Shown here: positions 1-8,195 of the stretch, in pieces | Layout: every line of letters starts with the position of its first letter | How positions within the stretch are numbered: the stretch's first letter is position 1 | Source: Minisyncoccota bacterium | Lineage (GTDB): Bacteria; Patescibacteriota; Minisyncoccia; Minisyncoccales; JAQTPW01 | Direction of reading: 5' to 3' | NCBI GenBank assembly: GCA_028712565.1 | Contig: JAQTPW010000001.1 | Location: 141,114 to 174,384, forward strand | Length of the DNA: 33,271 bases | Notes under the pieces: model-generated | What the model saw: the letters and a program-made list of their open reading frames with translations, nothing else | Database searches by the model: none | What the model was told of the DNA's origin: nothing | Made by a program: the position numbers and the translations under genes

Positions 1-3000
1 CACGCCATGCGGGCCTCCTGCGCCTCCGCCCCCACCGCAAGGATCATTAGCATTGCTCGCCCCGCCAACCCCCCCAACTGTTTTTGTGTCTCCGACGCTC
101 GAAGTTGTAGTTCCACCAGCCCCACCGGTTAACTGTGCCCCTGCAGAACCGCCTTTTGCGCCGACTTTCACCGAAGAATTTCCTATTGCCGCGCAAGCTG
201 CCGTACTGCTGCAAAAATAAGTATCACTTCCATTAGACGCGGCCGCGGTAGTAGCCGAAATACTCATTCCTACAGAATTTCCGCCAGTAAGAGTTATATT
301 AGAAACTTTTGCATATGCGCCTCCTCCGCCGCCGCCCGCACCATTTGAGCCAGTAAATCCACCGCCCCCGCCGCCTATTACTTCTACGGTATTGCTGGAA
401 GACCAGTCATAGGGAACGGTCCAAGAAGTTGTTCCTGTTTTAAAAAAAACTACTTTTACCGTAACATCTGCATCAGCCGCAATCTGCCACGGTCTTGCTT
501 CGCTGAATATAAAACCCTCCGAGCTTGAAGTATTCGCAAACAAATTCGTAATTGCATCTTTGATTTTCTCTAATAAATTTTCCTCGCCTTTATTTTCTTT
601 AAAACTCAAAGGCCCCAACAAATACATGTAAGGGCTGATTTCGGGCGCTTTAAACGCGTATTTTAATTTGTAAGTTTCGCCAGATATAAAATTAGCATCC
701 CAAATAATTAATTTTTCATTGGGAGTAATGTCTAACATATAATCGTTGGACTTTTCAATTTCAAAAGAAAGAGGCGCGGTTTCAATAATTTTTCCCTGAA
801 AATCTTGGTTAGCTAAAATTTTAAAATTCATTTCATAATCGGCCTGTGGATAAATCCTTGTTGGTCCTATTCTTTCTACGTCAAAAGGTACTGAATCTTT
901 AACTTCAAAAGAATCGGTTATCGTGTAAGTTCCATTTTTTGTTTTCGCGGTTAAGGTTATTTTATATTCCCCTATTTCTCCAGTTTTATAATAAGCAAAA
1001 TAATCCGGGATATTAGTTATAGAATTTGGAGAGCATTTTGAACTTTTTTCAATAACCCCAATTTCAGGAAGCTTATCAGCAAAAGCTACATTATTTCCAA
1101 AAATATTTTTAAGAAAACTTGTAATATTATTTTCCTCCGGCGCTACTTCCGGCACGACTACTTCTGGCACCGCTTCCGGTAACGCCTCAGGTATTGTTTC
1201 AGGTAACGCTTCGGGTAATTCTTCGGGTACTATTTCCGACACCACTTCAGGACTGCCAATTTCCGTAATTTCCGCAGTTTCCGTAATTTCCGTCGTTTCT
1301 TCAATATCCATAATTTCCGTAGTATCCGTAATTTCCGTCGTCGTCTCATTAATATCCGCAATATCCATAATTTCCATAGTATCCTCCGTATTCGTTCCAT
1401 CAACTTCAACTAAATTTCCACCAATATCCGTAGTATCCGCATCTTGTAATTTTTCCAATAAGCTATTATTTTTTATAATATTTGTAATCTTTTCATTTAT
1501 AGTCTGTCCTTCAATTTCTTCATTTGCCATAATTTCTTCCAATATTCCACCTTCTTTTACCATTTCCCCAGTTCCACTTTCTTCTGTCGTCGTTTCACTA
1601 ACTTCCAACAAATTGCTATCAGTTTCCGTAATTTCCGTAGTTTCTTCCGTTGTGCTCGTCCCCGCAATTTCCATTGAGCTTCCATTAATTTCTTTAATTT
1701 CCGTAATATCTACAACTGGTGTTGTAAAAATTTTTTTATTCCCCGAAGGCGAAATAATTTCCAATGTCAACTCCGCGTCGCACAATGATTTTCCGGTTTC
1801 GTCCAAAACCGCCATCTGCAAGTACGACTCTTCATTTGGCAAATAAATTGACTTATTCATATTTATTGCCAAAACTCCCCAAGAAAAATCTTGTTCTAAA
1901 TTATAAATTTTTCCATCTTTTTCATATTCAATTTCCAAATTATAAACTCCGGGCTTGAAATCTTCGGGTTTGAAAATTTTAATTTTTGTCGGAGAATGGG
2001 TTTCATAGTTAAAGGTCTCGCCTTTGAAAAGCTGTCTTGGTTTTTTCTCGGGATTAAATAATTTAGCAGAAACTTCCGGGTCTTTTTTAAAAATTTCGGA
2101 AACTCCGGCAACTAAATTTTCAAAAATATTTTTTTCTTCTTTTTGATTTTTTGGCAAAACCTCAAATTCCGGAACCTCATCTGCTCTCCAGTCTTTTTTT
2201 ATGGGTCTTAGTTCGTATTCCTTGTCATCTCCTTCAGTTTCGCTTTTTTCCTGATAACTTGCCTCAACCCAGACGCTATCCAGATATGCTGTAAATTGAG
2301 TTTGGCCGCCGACAACTCCTTCAAATTTTATTTTTAAATTCTTAATATCATCCCAGTTTTTCAAAAACGGCGCGTCATAACTGAAATATCCGTCATTTAA
2401 TGCATTAGACGAAGGATAATTATATATAGTATCTAACATCTGCCAATCTATGCCATTTAATGAATACCAAATAATAATTTTTGCATCGGGGTTAACTAAA
2501 TTTTCCGAAGGCAAAACGTTTGTTGCTTCATTAATTTCCGTCGTCGTCCCACCAATTTCCGTAATATCCGTCGATGTTCCATCAACTTCAATTAAATTTC
2601 CAGCAATTTCCGCAGTTTCCGTCGTCCCATTAATTTCCATAATATCCGCAATATCCGTAATTTCTTCAATATCCATAATTTCCGTCGATGAATTTCCATC
2701 AATTTCCGTAGTTTCCATAATATCCGTAGTTTCTATAATTTCCGTAATATCCTCCGTATCAGATATTTCTTCTTCAGCATTTGCGACAAAATTTATTCTG
2801 GCAAATATTTTTCGCGTAATCTGGGCAATTCTTTTTACAAAGCCGGTAAATAAATTTTTTATTTTTTGCCAGAAACTCGTTGTATCAGTAGAATTTTCCG
2901 AATTATTTTCTAAACTTGAATTTTCTTGTTCAATTTGTATATCGGGTTCTTTTTCCCCTAATGCAAAAGAAAATTTTATTTTAGCTCCAGCAAGTTCCTT

Positions 3001-4233
3001 TTGTGTTAATTCTGTAAAACTTGGAACAGGTTCGGCGTTTGCAATGCCTACTCCAAAAAATTTTTTTACCTTATTTAAAAATGAGGTGTTTTCAATTGGC
3101 ACCACTTCCGGCAGCGCCTCTGGCACTGCTTCAGGTACTATTTCCGGCACCACTTCAGGCACTGTTTCAGACACCACTTCAGGACTGCCAATTTCCATAA
3201 TTTCCGTAGTATCCGTAATTTCCGTCGTTTCCGTCGTCGTCCCATTAATATCCGCAATATCTGTAATTTCCGCAATTTCCGTAGTTTCTTCCGTTGTGCT
3301 CGTCCCCGCAATTTCCATTAAATTTCCATCAATTTCCGCAATTTCCGTAGTATCCATAATTTCCTCAATATCCATAATTTCCGTCAATGAATTTCCACCA
3401 ATTTCCTCAATTTCCGTAATTTCCGTAGTTGTTCCATCAACTTCAATTAAATTTCCAGCAATTTCCGCAATTTCCGTAGTTTCCGTAATTTCCGCAATAT
3501 CCGCCATATTATTTGTTTGCGAAAAATCTTCAAAAACAATATTCTTAACTCCAGTTTTATAAATTGCAGAATTTGCTTCAGAAAAAGAATTTAACTCCCC
3601 GGTTTCTGAAACATCGGGCGCCCCATTTGCATTTTCAATATTTTGCCAATCGCCTTGCATTTTTATTGAATAAATTTCTACGGTCTGAATTTGATTCCGT
3701 GTTGAGAATGCAAAAACAAAAATGCCCCCAAAAATTATCAAGCAAATCGTCGTTAATATAACTGCGAATTTCGGAATTTCAAAATTAAAATTATTTAAAA
3801 ATCTATTTAAGAAAATAAAATATTTTGACCAAAAGTTTTTTTTATTTTTTAATTGAAGATTTTGATATTTGTTTATATCGCTTACGGTTGTAACCCATGA
3901 AGATCTGGTTTGTATTTTTTTTCCGGGAATTTTTCCCGACCTTAATAAAAACCCGATATAATCTGGAGCATAACCAGTAAGCTTTGCGGCTTCTTTTAGG
4001 GTTAAATATTTCTTCTTTAATAAAAAAGACGAATCTCGGGTGGCGAGATTTTTATTTTTTTTGAAGTATTTTTTAATTTCTTTCGTGGGAGCTAGCCACG
4101 CAATATTTTTGCGTATTTTTTTTCCCCATAATTCCCCATTTCGAATTAGAAAACCAATATAGTCTGGCGCATAACCAGTTATTTTTGCCGCTTCTTTAAG
4201 AGTTATTTTTCTTAGAGGTAAAACTTCCTGCAT
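1..4233 (-). CDS. Giant surface protein, HTH-HTH-TM-repeat-glycine-rich (partial, runs off left edge)
   Basis: The frame is open without a stop for 1411 codons from the ATG at 4233 to position 1, so the C-terminus is missing. Residues 9-57 and 76-125 are two copies of a small HTH motif (core LTLKEAAKLTGYAPDYIGF in copy 2). Residues 156-176 form one hydrophobic segment. The rest should be outside the membrane: Thr/Ile/Glu tracts of the type TEITEITETTE (3190-3510, 2521-2760, 1600-1712, 1253-1440), VPEVVPE tracts (3100-3183, 1141-1252), beta-rich segments between them, and a glycine-rich end (about 1-430) introduced by a TSWTVP motif, as in Gly-rich adhesin-like domains. There is no N-terminal signal peptide, so the HTH part should stay in the cytoplasm. 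This layout is familiar from Parcubacteria surface proteins, but its function is unknown. An adhesin or surface-sensor role is inferred. Confidence 0.85.
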   Translation of the reverse strand, partial: MQEVLPLRKITLKEAAKITGYAPDYIGFLIRNGELWGKKIRKNIAWLAPTKEIKKYFKKNKNLATRDSSFLLKKKYLTLKEAAKLTGYAPDYIGFLLRSGKIPGKKIQTRSSWVTTVSDINKYQNLQLKNKKNFWSKYFIFLNRFLNNFNFEIPKFAVILTTICLIIFGGIFVFAFSTRNQIQTVEIYSIKMQGDWQNIENANGAPDVSETGELNSFSEANSAIYKTGVKNIVFEDFSQTNNMADIAEITETTEIAEIAGNLIEVDGTTTEITEIEEIGGNSLTEIMDIEEIMDTTEIAEIDGNLMEIAGTSTTEETTEIAEITDIADINGTTTETTEITDTTEIMEIGSPEVVSETVPEVVPEIVPEAVPEALPEVVPIENTSFLNKVKKFFGVGIANAEPVPSFTELTQKELAGAKIKFSFALGEKEPDIQIEQENSSLENNSENSTDTTSFWQKIKNLFTGFVKRIAQITRKIFARINFVANAEEEISDTEDITEIIETTDIMETTEIDGNSSTEIMDIEEITDIADIMEINGTTETAEIAGNLIEVDGTSTDITEIGGTTTEINEATNVLPSENLVNPDAKIIIWYSLNGIDWQMLDTIYNYPSSNALNDGYFSYDAPFLKNWDDIKNLKIKFEGVVGGQTQFTAYLDSVWVEASYQEKSETEGDDKEYELRPIKKDWRADEVPEFEVLPKNQKEEKNIFENLVAGVSEIFKKDPEVSAKLFNPEKKPRQLFKGETFNYETHSPTKIKIFKPEDFKPGVYNLEIEYEKDGKIYNLEQDFSWGVLAINMNKSIYLPNEESYLQMAVLDETGKSLCDAELTLEIISPSGNKKIFTTPVVDITEIKEINGSSMEIAGTSTTEETTEITETDSNLLEVSETTTEESGTGEMVKEGGILEEIMANEEIEGQTINEKITNIIKNNSLLEKLQDADTTDIGGNLVEVDGTNTEDTMEIMDIADINETTTEITDTTEIMDIEETTEITETAEITEIGSPEVVSEIVPEELPEALPETIPEALPEAVPEVVVPEVAPEENNITSFLKNIFGNNVAFADKLPEIGVIEKSSKCSPNSITNIPDYFAYYKTGEIGEYKITLTAKTKNGTYTITDSFEVKDSVPFDVERIGPTRIYPQADYEMNFKILANQDFQGKIIETAPLSFEIEKSNDYMLDITPNEKLIIWDANFISGETYKLKYAFKAPEISPYMYLLGPLSFKENKGEENLLEKIKDAITNLFANTSSSEGFIFSEARPWQIAADADVTVKVVFFKTGTTSWTVPYDWSSSNTVEVIGGGGGGFTGSNGAGGGGGGAYAKVSNITLTGGNSVGMSISATTAAASNGSDTYFCSSTAACAAIGNSSVKVGAKGGSAGAQLTGGAGGTTTSSVGDTKTVGGVGGASNANDPCGGGGGAGGPHGV

Positions 4234-4238
4234 TTTCC

Positions 4239-4257
4239 AATCTCGACCGTCGAGATT
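4239..4257. promoter_or_regulatory. Palindrome at transcript start of the giant surface gene
   Basis: A perfect 8-bp inverted repeat (AATCTCGA, 3-nt centre CCG, TCGAGATT) lies 5 nt upstream of the ATG at 4233 and falls at the predicted transcription start. It could be an operator or a 5' UTR hairpin covering the ribosome site. A related repeat (AATCTCG/CGAGATT) lies inside the gene at 4032-4050. Confidence 0.6.
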
Positions 4258-4262
4258 ATCTT

Positions 4263-4292
4263 ATTTTACCCGTTTTTAAGATAACTCGTCAA
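4263..4292 (-). promoter_or_regulatory. Promoter of the giant surface gene
   Basis: On the minus strand, TTGACG (4287-4292) and TAAAAT (4263-4268) are separated by 18 nt, a good sigma70-type match. The predicted start is near 4256, giving a 5' UTR of about 23 nt. A DnaA-box-like TGTGGATAA (4294-4302) sits just upstream of the -35 element. Confidence 0.6.
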
Positions 4293-4302
4293 TTGTGGAT
4301 AA

Positions 4303-4464
4303 CTCAAAAAAATTTAACCGCTATTTTTTGACGCCCAATTTCCCGCAATATTCCGTTTTTTTTGTTAAAAAAAATTGGCTAATCTAAATTCTTAAAATCA
4401 GCTTAATTTTTCCAATTCGGCTGGATTTTCTACGCTCACTTTTTTTCATTTGTGGAAAAGTAAT
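4303..4464. other. AT-rich divergent intergenic region
   Basis: This is the central part of the 313-bp gap between the divergent surface gene and HTH gene. Apart from the promoters and repeats listed separately, I see only AT-rich sequence and no coding potential that I can support. Confidence 0.5.
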
Positions 4465-4493
4465 TTGACACTTCCTTTTGCTAAAAGTAAAAT
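4465..4493 (+). promoter_or_regulatory. Promoter of the small HTH gene
   Basis: TTGACA (4465-4470) and TAAAAT (4488-4493) are spaced by exactly 17 nt, a near-consensus promoter. The predicted start is near 4500, inside the left arm of the inverted repeat 4498-4540. Confidence 0.75.
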
Positions 4494-4497
4494 AAAT

Positions 4498-4540
4498 AAT
4501 GTTTATTAATGTTTTATATATCTGAAAGTTAATAAACATT
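4498..4540. promoter_or_regulatory. 12-bp inverted repeat, likely autoregulatory operator
   Basis: Perfect arms AATGTTTATTAA (4498-4509) and TTAATAAACATT (4529-4540) with a 19-nt spacer lie between the -10 element and the HTH start codon. The position over the transcription start suits autorepression by the HTH product. An mRNA hairpin is the alternative. Confidence 0.6.
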
Positions 4541-4546
4541 GATAAA

Positions 4547-4747
4547 ATGGAAGACAAAAGGTATCTCACGGTAAAAGAGGTCGCAAAATTATTAGGGGTT
4601 ACTCCCCTAACCCTGCGCAATTGGGATAAGTCAAAAAAACTGGTGGCTTTGCGAAATCCATTAAATAATTATCGGCTTTACAAAGCATCCGAGATCGAAT
4701 TTTTCGTAAGAAAGATCGAATCAAAAGGAAAAATTTCGTTAGGTTAA
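4547..4747 (+). CDS. Small HTH (MerR/excisionase-type) DNA-binding protein
   Basis: This 66-residue protein is almost entirely one winged-helix motif of the MerR/excisionase type. The helix-turn-helix is LTVKEVAKLLGVTPLTLRNW (residues 7-26), and the wing contains NNYRLYKASEIEFF (about 40-53). There is no effector or dimerization coiled coil beyond a short basic tail. It should bind DNA, probably as a dimer on an inverted repeat, and the repeat at 4498-4540 is the obvious candidate. There is no clear Shine-Dalgarno site before the ATG. It is divergent from the giant surface gene, whose own N-terminus carries related HTH motifs, so it may regulate that gene. Excisionase activity cannot be excluded, but no integrase is nearby. 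Confidence 0.85.
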   Translation: MEDKRYLTVKEVAKLLGVTPLTLRNWDKSKKLVALRNPLNNYRLYKASEIEFFVRKIESKGKISLG

Positions 4748-4771
4748 TAAAAAATAATTTCGTTGTACAGC

Positions 4772-4797
4772 AAAAATCGCGCAACCGCGCGATTTTT
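4772..4797. terminator. Bidirectional intrinsic terminator
   Basis: An 11-bp perfect stem (AAAAATCGCGC / GCGCGATTTTT) with loop AACC is flanked by A and T runs. It ends the HTH gene on the plus strand and the GT2 gene (stop at 4827) on the minus strand. Confidence 0.9.
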
Positions 4798-4826
4798 TTA
4801 TAAAAATATTTTATTTATCTACAATT

Positions 4827-5519
4827 TTATTTATTTTTTGAAAATAAACCGCGGATAATCACAAAAAAAATCTTTACCCCATCCCACATTCTTAGTTTTT
4901 TTCCCGCAGCAAAACTTCGCGGAAAATAATCAATTGCAACTTCTGTAATTTTAAAATTTTTTTTAAACAGCTGTGCTGTAATTTCTGCATCGATTTCAAA
5001 TCCCGTGCTTTTTAAAGTTAATGATTTTAGGACCGAAGTTGGAAAAAGCTTATAGCCAGTGCAAATATCAGAAAGCCGGCTTTTATAAAAAAAATTTAAA
5101 ATTTCTGTTAGGAATTTTCCGCCCCATTTATAAAATGCGTACCCGGTATGAACCGGCATAATATTTCGCGAACCATACACGACACAATTTTCCGACCCTT
5201 CCATTGCCGCAAATAAAAGCGGAATGTCTTTGGGATTATATTCAAGATCTCCGTCTTGAAATAAAATGTAGTCTCCCGAAGCCCTTATAATGCCGTCTCG
5301 TATTGCCTGGCCCTTGCCTTGATTTTTTTTATGTAAAATATAAATAATTTTTTCCGATGTAGATTTAATTCTTTTTTCCGTTTCGTCGGTCGAACCATCA
5401 TTCACTACAATAATCTCTTTTTGATAATTTAAAATTTTTTGATCGCCAAGGCGAGAAAGAATTTCTCCCACAGTGCCTTCTTCATTATAAACTGGAACAA
5501 TGATTGATACTGTTTTCAT
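4827..5519 (-). CDS. GT2 glycosyltransferase, polyprenyl-phosphate mannose/glucose synthase-like
   Basis: The 230 residues start directly with the GT-A fold strand VSIIVPVYNEEGTVGEIL (4-21). The NDGSTDET nucleotide-binding motif is near 40 and the metal-binding DGDLEY motif near 92. The region CTGYKLFP followed by FEIDAEI is typical of the DPM1/DPG synthase subgroup of GT2. There are no C-terminal membrane spans, so it is probably a soluble or peripheral enzyme that loads a sugar from a nucleotide donor onto a polyprenyl phosphate. The stop of the upstream TPR membrane gene lies one base before this ATG, so the two are co-transcribed. The membrane partner may use the lipid-linked sugar made here. 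That link is inference, and the sugar cannot be read from sequence. Confidence 0.9.
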   Translation of the reverse strand: MKTVSIIVPVYNEEGTVGEILSRLGDQKILNYQKEIIVVNDGSTDETEKRIKSTSEKIIYILHKKNQGKGQAIRDGIIRASGDYILFQDGDLEYNPKDIPLLFAAMEGSENCVVYGSRNIMPVHTGYAFYKWGGKFLTEILNFFYKSRLSDICTGYKLFPTSVLKSLTLKSTGFEIDAEITAQLFKKNFKITEVAIDYFPRSFAAGKKLRMWDGVKIFFVIIRGLFSKNK

Positions 5520-5520
5520 T

Positions 5521-7467
5521 TTATTTTAATTCTGGAAAATTTTTTTCTATTGTATCAAAAAGATTTTTAGCGTCTTGGCGGTCAGGATTAATTTCCAATG
5601 ATTTTTGCAAAGCATCTCGGGCTTTTGCAATTTGACCGCTATTAAAATATGCCAAACCCAGAAAACTGTAGGCCTCCGAAGTTTTCTGGCCAAAATTAAT
5701 CGCTTTATTTAGGTAAGATATTGCCGAAATTGGATTATTTTTTGCCAGTTGCATTTCGCCAATAATCATCCAGATTTTGCCGTTCTCCGGATGCTCCGCC
5801 ACAACTTTTATAAATACGGCCTCGCTTAAATCCATGCGCCCAAGCAAATTAAAAAGATCGGCAGCGGCAATTTGATAATCCGTATTTTGCGATTCCGCTA
5901 GATATTCTAATTTTTTCTCGGCATTTTCTTTGGTTATGCCGAATTTCTCGATCAAAATTAGATTGGCCTGGCTATTTTTTAAAAGAATAACCGCATAGGG
6001 ATCTGCGTAAACCAAGGACCACTGGGGATCGTTCATTCTCCGAAACAAAAATTGCCAGACATTGGGGCCCTCATCATAATAATGCAGGAAAATAATGTTG
6101 AAATTGTATTTTTCGAGCATCTCCTGCCATTTTTCTTCTTTCTCAAATATCGGCTCGTACACGTCCTTGAAAAAAGAAGCAGAATACGCCTCCGGCCGGT
6201 TATCCACAAAAACTTTTTCTTGAGGAAAAAGATAATAAATAAGATAACTTCCGATGTCAAAATCATTGAAGATCGGGCCTGATAGACCTTCTTTTTTAAA
6301 AAACATTGCCGAACTGTCAGAATATGTCGTTAATCCTATTCCAAAAACGTGTTTTTTCAAGATTTTTTCCTGGATACCAAGAGAAATAAAATAGGAAAAA
6401 GTAATTATTAAAACAACAATCAATATTGTCCCCGCGGCCTTCCCTACTCTAGGCCACTTTTTACAGAGCCGGTCTTTCAAGCTCACGAAAACGCCATTGA
6501 GATTGGAAGAAACAGCCGGCAAAAAAATTAATCCAAAAAGCGCGACTCCCCTGCTAAAAATAATAAAACTTGCCGCCGCAGCACCAATGCTGGCGAGACC
6601 GTAGAATATCAGTTTTTTCCGGATACCAATAACAAAACTGAGGGCTGAAAGAAAAACCATTGGTATAAATATCTTTGCCGAAATATTCAATGGATTGCCG
6701 GTTTTTAAAATATCAGAAAACGAGCTATTTTCCATAACTTGTATGCTCTGCCGGTTAAAAATGCTTATCGGATACAAAACGCCCCTAATGCCGTTAGGAT
6801 TGAAAAAACAAACAAATATTAGGAATAGCAGAAGAAAAAATAATTTTTTAATCTGCGGGTTACCCTTCAGATTTTTGCGGTTCAGAATTATCTTTTCCAA
6901 TAAAAAGCCGAGTACTAGAATTACTCCAAGGAAAAAAAATATATGCAGATTTACCCAAAGCAGCTGTATTGGAATCAGCCAAAAAATTTTATTTTGATTT
7001 GGATGGCCTTCCGAATCAATTAAAAAGTAAAGGAAAATAACGAAAAAAAGATAGCTAAAAATTTCTGGTCGAAAATCAGTCCGCTCGCCTAATAACAATA
7101 TTGTTGGCAGCGAAAGAATAGAAATCAGCCAAAAATCGGCTTTTTTCTTTGAAACAAAAAAAAGCATCAAGAAAGTAAAAAGAAGAATAATCGTTCCAAA
7201 AATGACCATCCCTCCGAATCCGACAGTTTCTGATAAAAAATAAGAGATTACGCCAAAAAACCAATGATGGTTTATAAACTGGGAATTCGGCTCGGTATAA
7301 GAGTAAAAATTGGTTCTAAAGACATTTGCATATTTAAAAACCATCTCCCCATTTTTTATATGGCGGCCCAAATCATCGGTTGGCAAAGCAATTTTATGAA
7401 TTAGAAGCGAACCAAAAAAAGATAGAATCAAGATAAAAACTAAAATTTTTGATAATTTTAATTTCAT
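5521..7467 (-). CDS. Multi-span membrane protein with C-terminal TPR (GT-C-like)
   Basis: This is a 648-residue protein. After an N-terminal span (7-27) comes a loop containing DLGRHIKNGE and FYSYTEPNSQFINHHW, followed by about ten hydrophobic segments to residue ~370. That layout resembles membrane GT-C glycosyltransferases with an acidic first loop. An outer domain follows (~380-510), with VFVDNRPEAY near its start. Two or three TPR repeats lie at about 555-645 (ENGKIWMIIGEMQLAKNN, TSEAYSFLGLAYFNSGQIAKA). Similar membrane-TPR proteins are common in CPR genomes. I infer a role in transferring lipid-linked sugar to surface protein or glycan, using substrate from the adjacent GT2 enzyme. No GT-C family can be named with certainty. 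Confidence 0.75.
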   Translation of the reverse strand: MKLKLSKILVFILILSFFGSLLIHKIALPTDDLGRHIKNGEMVFKYANVFRTNFYSYTEPNSQFINHHWFFGVISYFLSETVGFGGMVIFGTIILLFTFLMLFFVSKKKADFWLISILSLPTILLLGERTDFRPEIFSYLFFVIFLYFLIDSEGHPNQNKIFWLIPIQLLWVNLHIFFFLGVILVLGFLLEKIILNRKNLKGNPQIKKLFFLLLFLIFVCFFNPNGIRGVLYPISIFNRQSIQVMENSSFSDILKTGNPLNISAKIFIPMVFLSALSFVIGIRKKLIFYGLASIGAAAASFIIFSRGVALFGLIFLPAVSSNLNGVFVSLKDRLCKKWPRVGKAAGTILIVVLIITFSYFISLGIQEKILKKHVFGIGLTTYSDSSAMFFKKEGLSGPIFNDFDIGSYLIYYLFPQEKVFVDNRPEAYSASFFKDVYEPIFEKEEKWQEMLEKYNFNIIFLHYYDEGPNVWQFLFRRMNDPQWSLVYADPYAVILLKNSQANLILIEKFGITKENAEKKLEYLAESQNTDYQIAAADLFNLLGRMDLSEAVFIKVVAEHPENGKIWMIIGEMQLAKNNPISAISYLNKAINFGQKTSEAYSFLGLAYFNSGQIAKARDALQKSLEINPDRQDAKNLFDTIEKNFPELK

Positions 7468-7471
7468 GAGG

Positions 7472-8191
7472 TCAGTGCTTTTGCCACGACAATTCTGCCC
7501 GATTCTTTTTTTGAGATTTTATAAAATATAAAAAAATTTTAAAAACATTTATAGCAAAATGTTTCAAAACGAACAATGAAGATTTTTTAACCCGCCGAGA
7601 AGAAGTTAATACAATTATTTTTGGATCGTAGATTATTTTTCCAAAACGGCTCAAGCGCATAGATATGTCATATTGGTCAAAGTAAAGGGAATCTTTTTTA
7701 TAGCCGCCGATTTCTAAAAAAGTATTTTTTCTGAACGCAAAATTGGCGCCCGAAACCAAGCCAGGCCGGCCAATAATTTTGGCTGATAAAGCATTGAAAA
7801 TATTTTTAACGAAATATTCAAATTGCGCCCAATACGGCGGATCTCTATACATGTAAACGCCGGCTATTGCACTAGCTCGCGGATTTTCGGAAAATTTATT
7901 TGAAATTTTTTCCAGCCAATCTTCGGGGTAAATCGTATCGGCATCGGCTTGAATTATAATATCGCCCAATGCCGCATCAGCTCCCATTTTTCGCGCATAA
8001 AAAGCGCCCCTTTCCGGGCAATGCAAAATTTTTATCTTAAATTTTCCGCCGATTTCTTTTGTTTTATCTTTGCTGTTATTATCAACTAAAATTATTTCGT
8101 ATCTGCCCGAATAATTTTGGTTTTCCAGCGATTTAAGGCATTCAGAAAGGAAATTTTCCTCATTTAAGGCCGGGACAATAATACTTATCAT
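7472..8191 (-). CDS. GT2 family glycosyltransferase
   Basis: The protein begins ISIIVPALNEENFLSECL. VDNNSKDKT is the nucleotide-binding motif, QADADTIYPEDW holds the DxD metal motif, and a C-terminal amphipathic or hydrophobic stretch (FAINVFKIFLYFI) may bind the membrane. I chose the ATG at 8191 because family members begin right at the first beta strand. An ATG at 8212 would add seven residues and overlap the GNAT gene by 17 nt. Neither start has a good Shine-Dalgarno site. The stop is 4 nt before the TPR membrane gene, so the pair is co-transcribed. The acceptor is unknown, but polysaccharide or glycoprotein assembly at the membrane fits. Confidence 0.88.
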   Translation of the reverse strand: MISIIVPALNEENFLSECLKSLENQNYSGRYEIILVDNNSKDKTKEIGGKFKIKILHCPERGAFYARKMGADAALGDIIIQADADTIYPEDWLEKISNKFSENPRASAIAGVYMYRDPPYWAQFEYFVKNIFNALSAKIIGRPGLVSGANFAFRKNTFLEIGGYKKDSLYFDQYDISMRLSRFGKIIYDPKIIVLTSSRRVKKSSLFVLKHFAINVFKIFLYFIKSQKKNRAELSWQKH

Positions 8192-8195
8192 AAAT

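Noticed and set aside
1613-1958. Plus-strand and minus-strand short frames inside the surface gene
   Set aside because: They lie within the continuous minus-strand coding frame that spans 1-4233 and show no protein-like composition of their own.
2450-3562. A 370-codon plus-strand open frame rich in ISVISVVS
   Set aside because: It is the antisense shadow of the TEITE repeats of the minus-strand surface gene. Repeats of three-base periodicity keep stop codons out of both strands.
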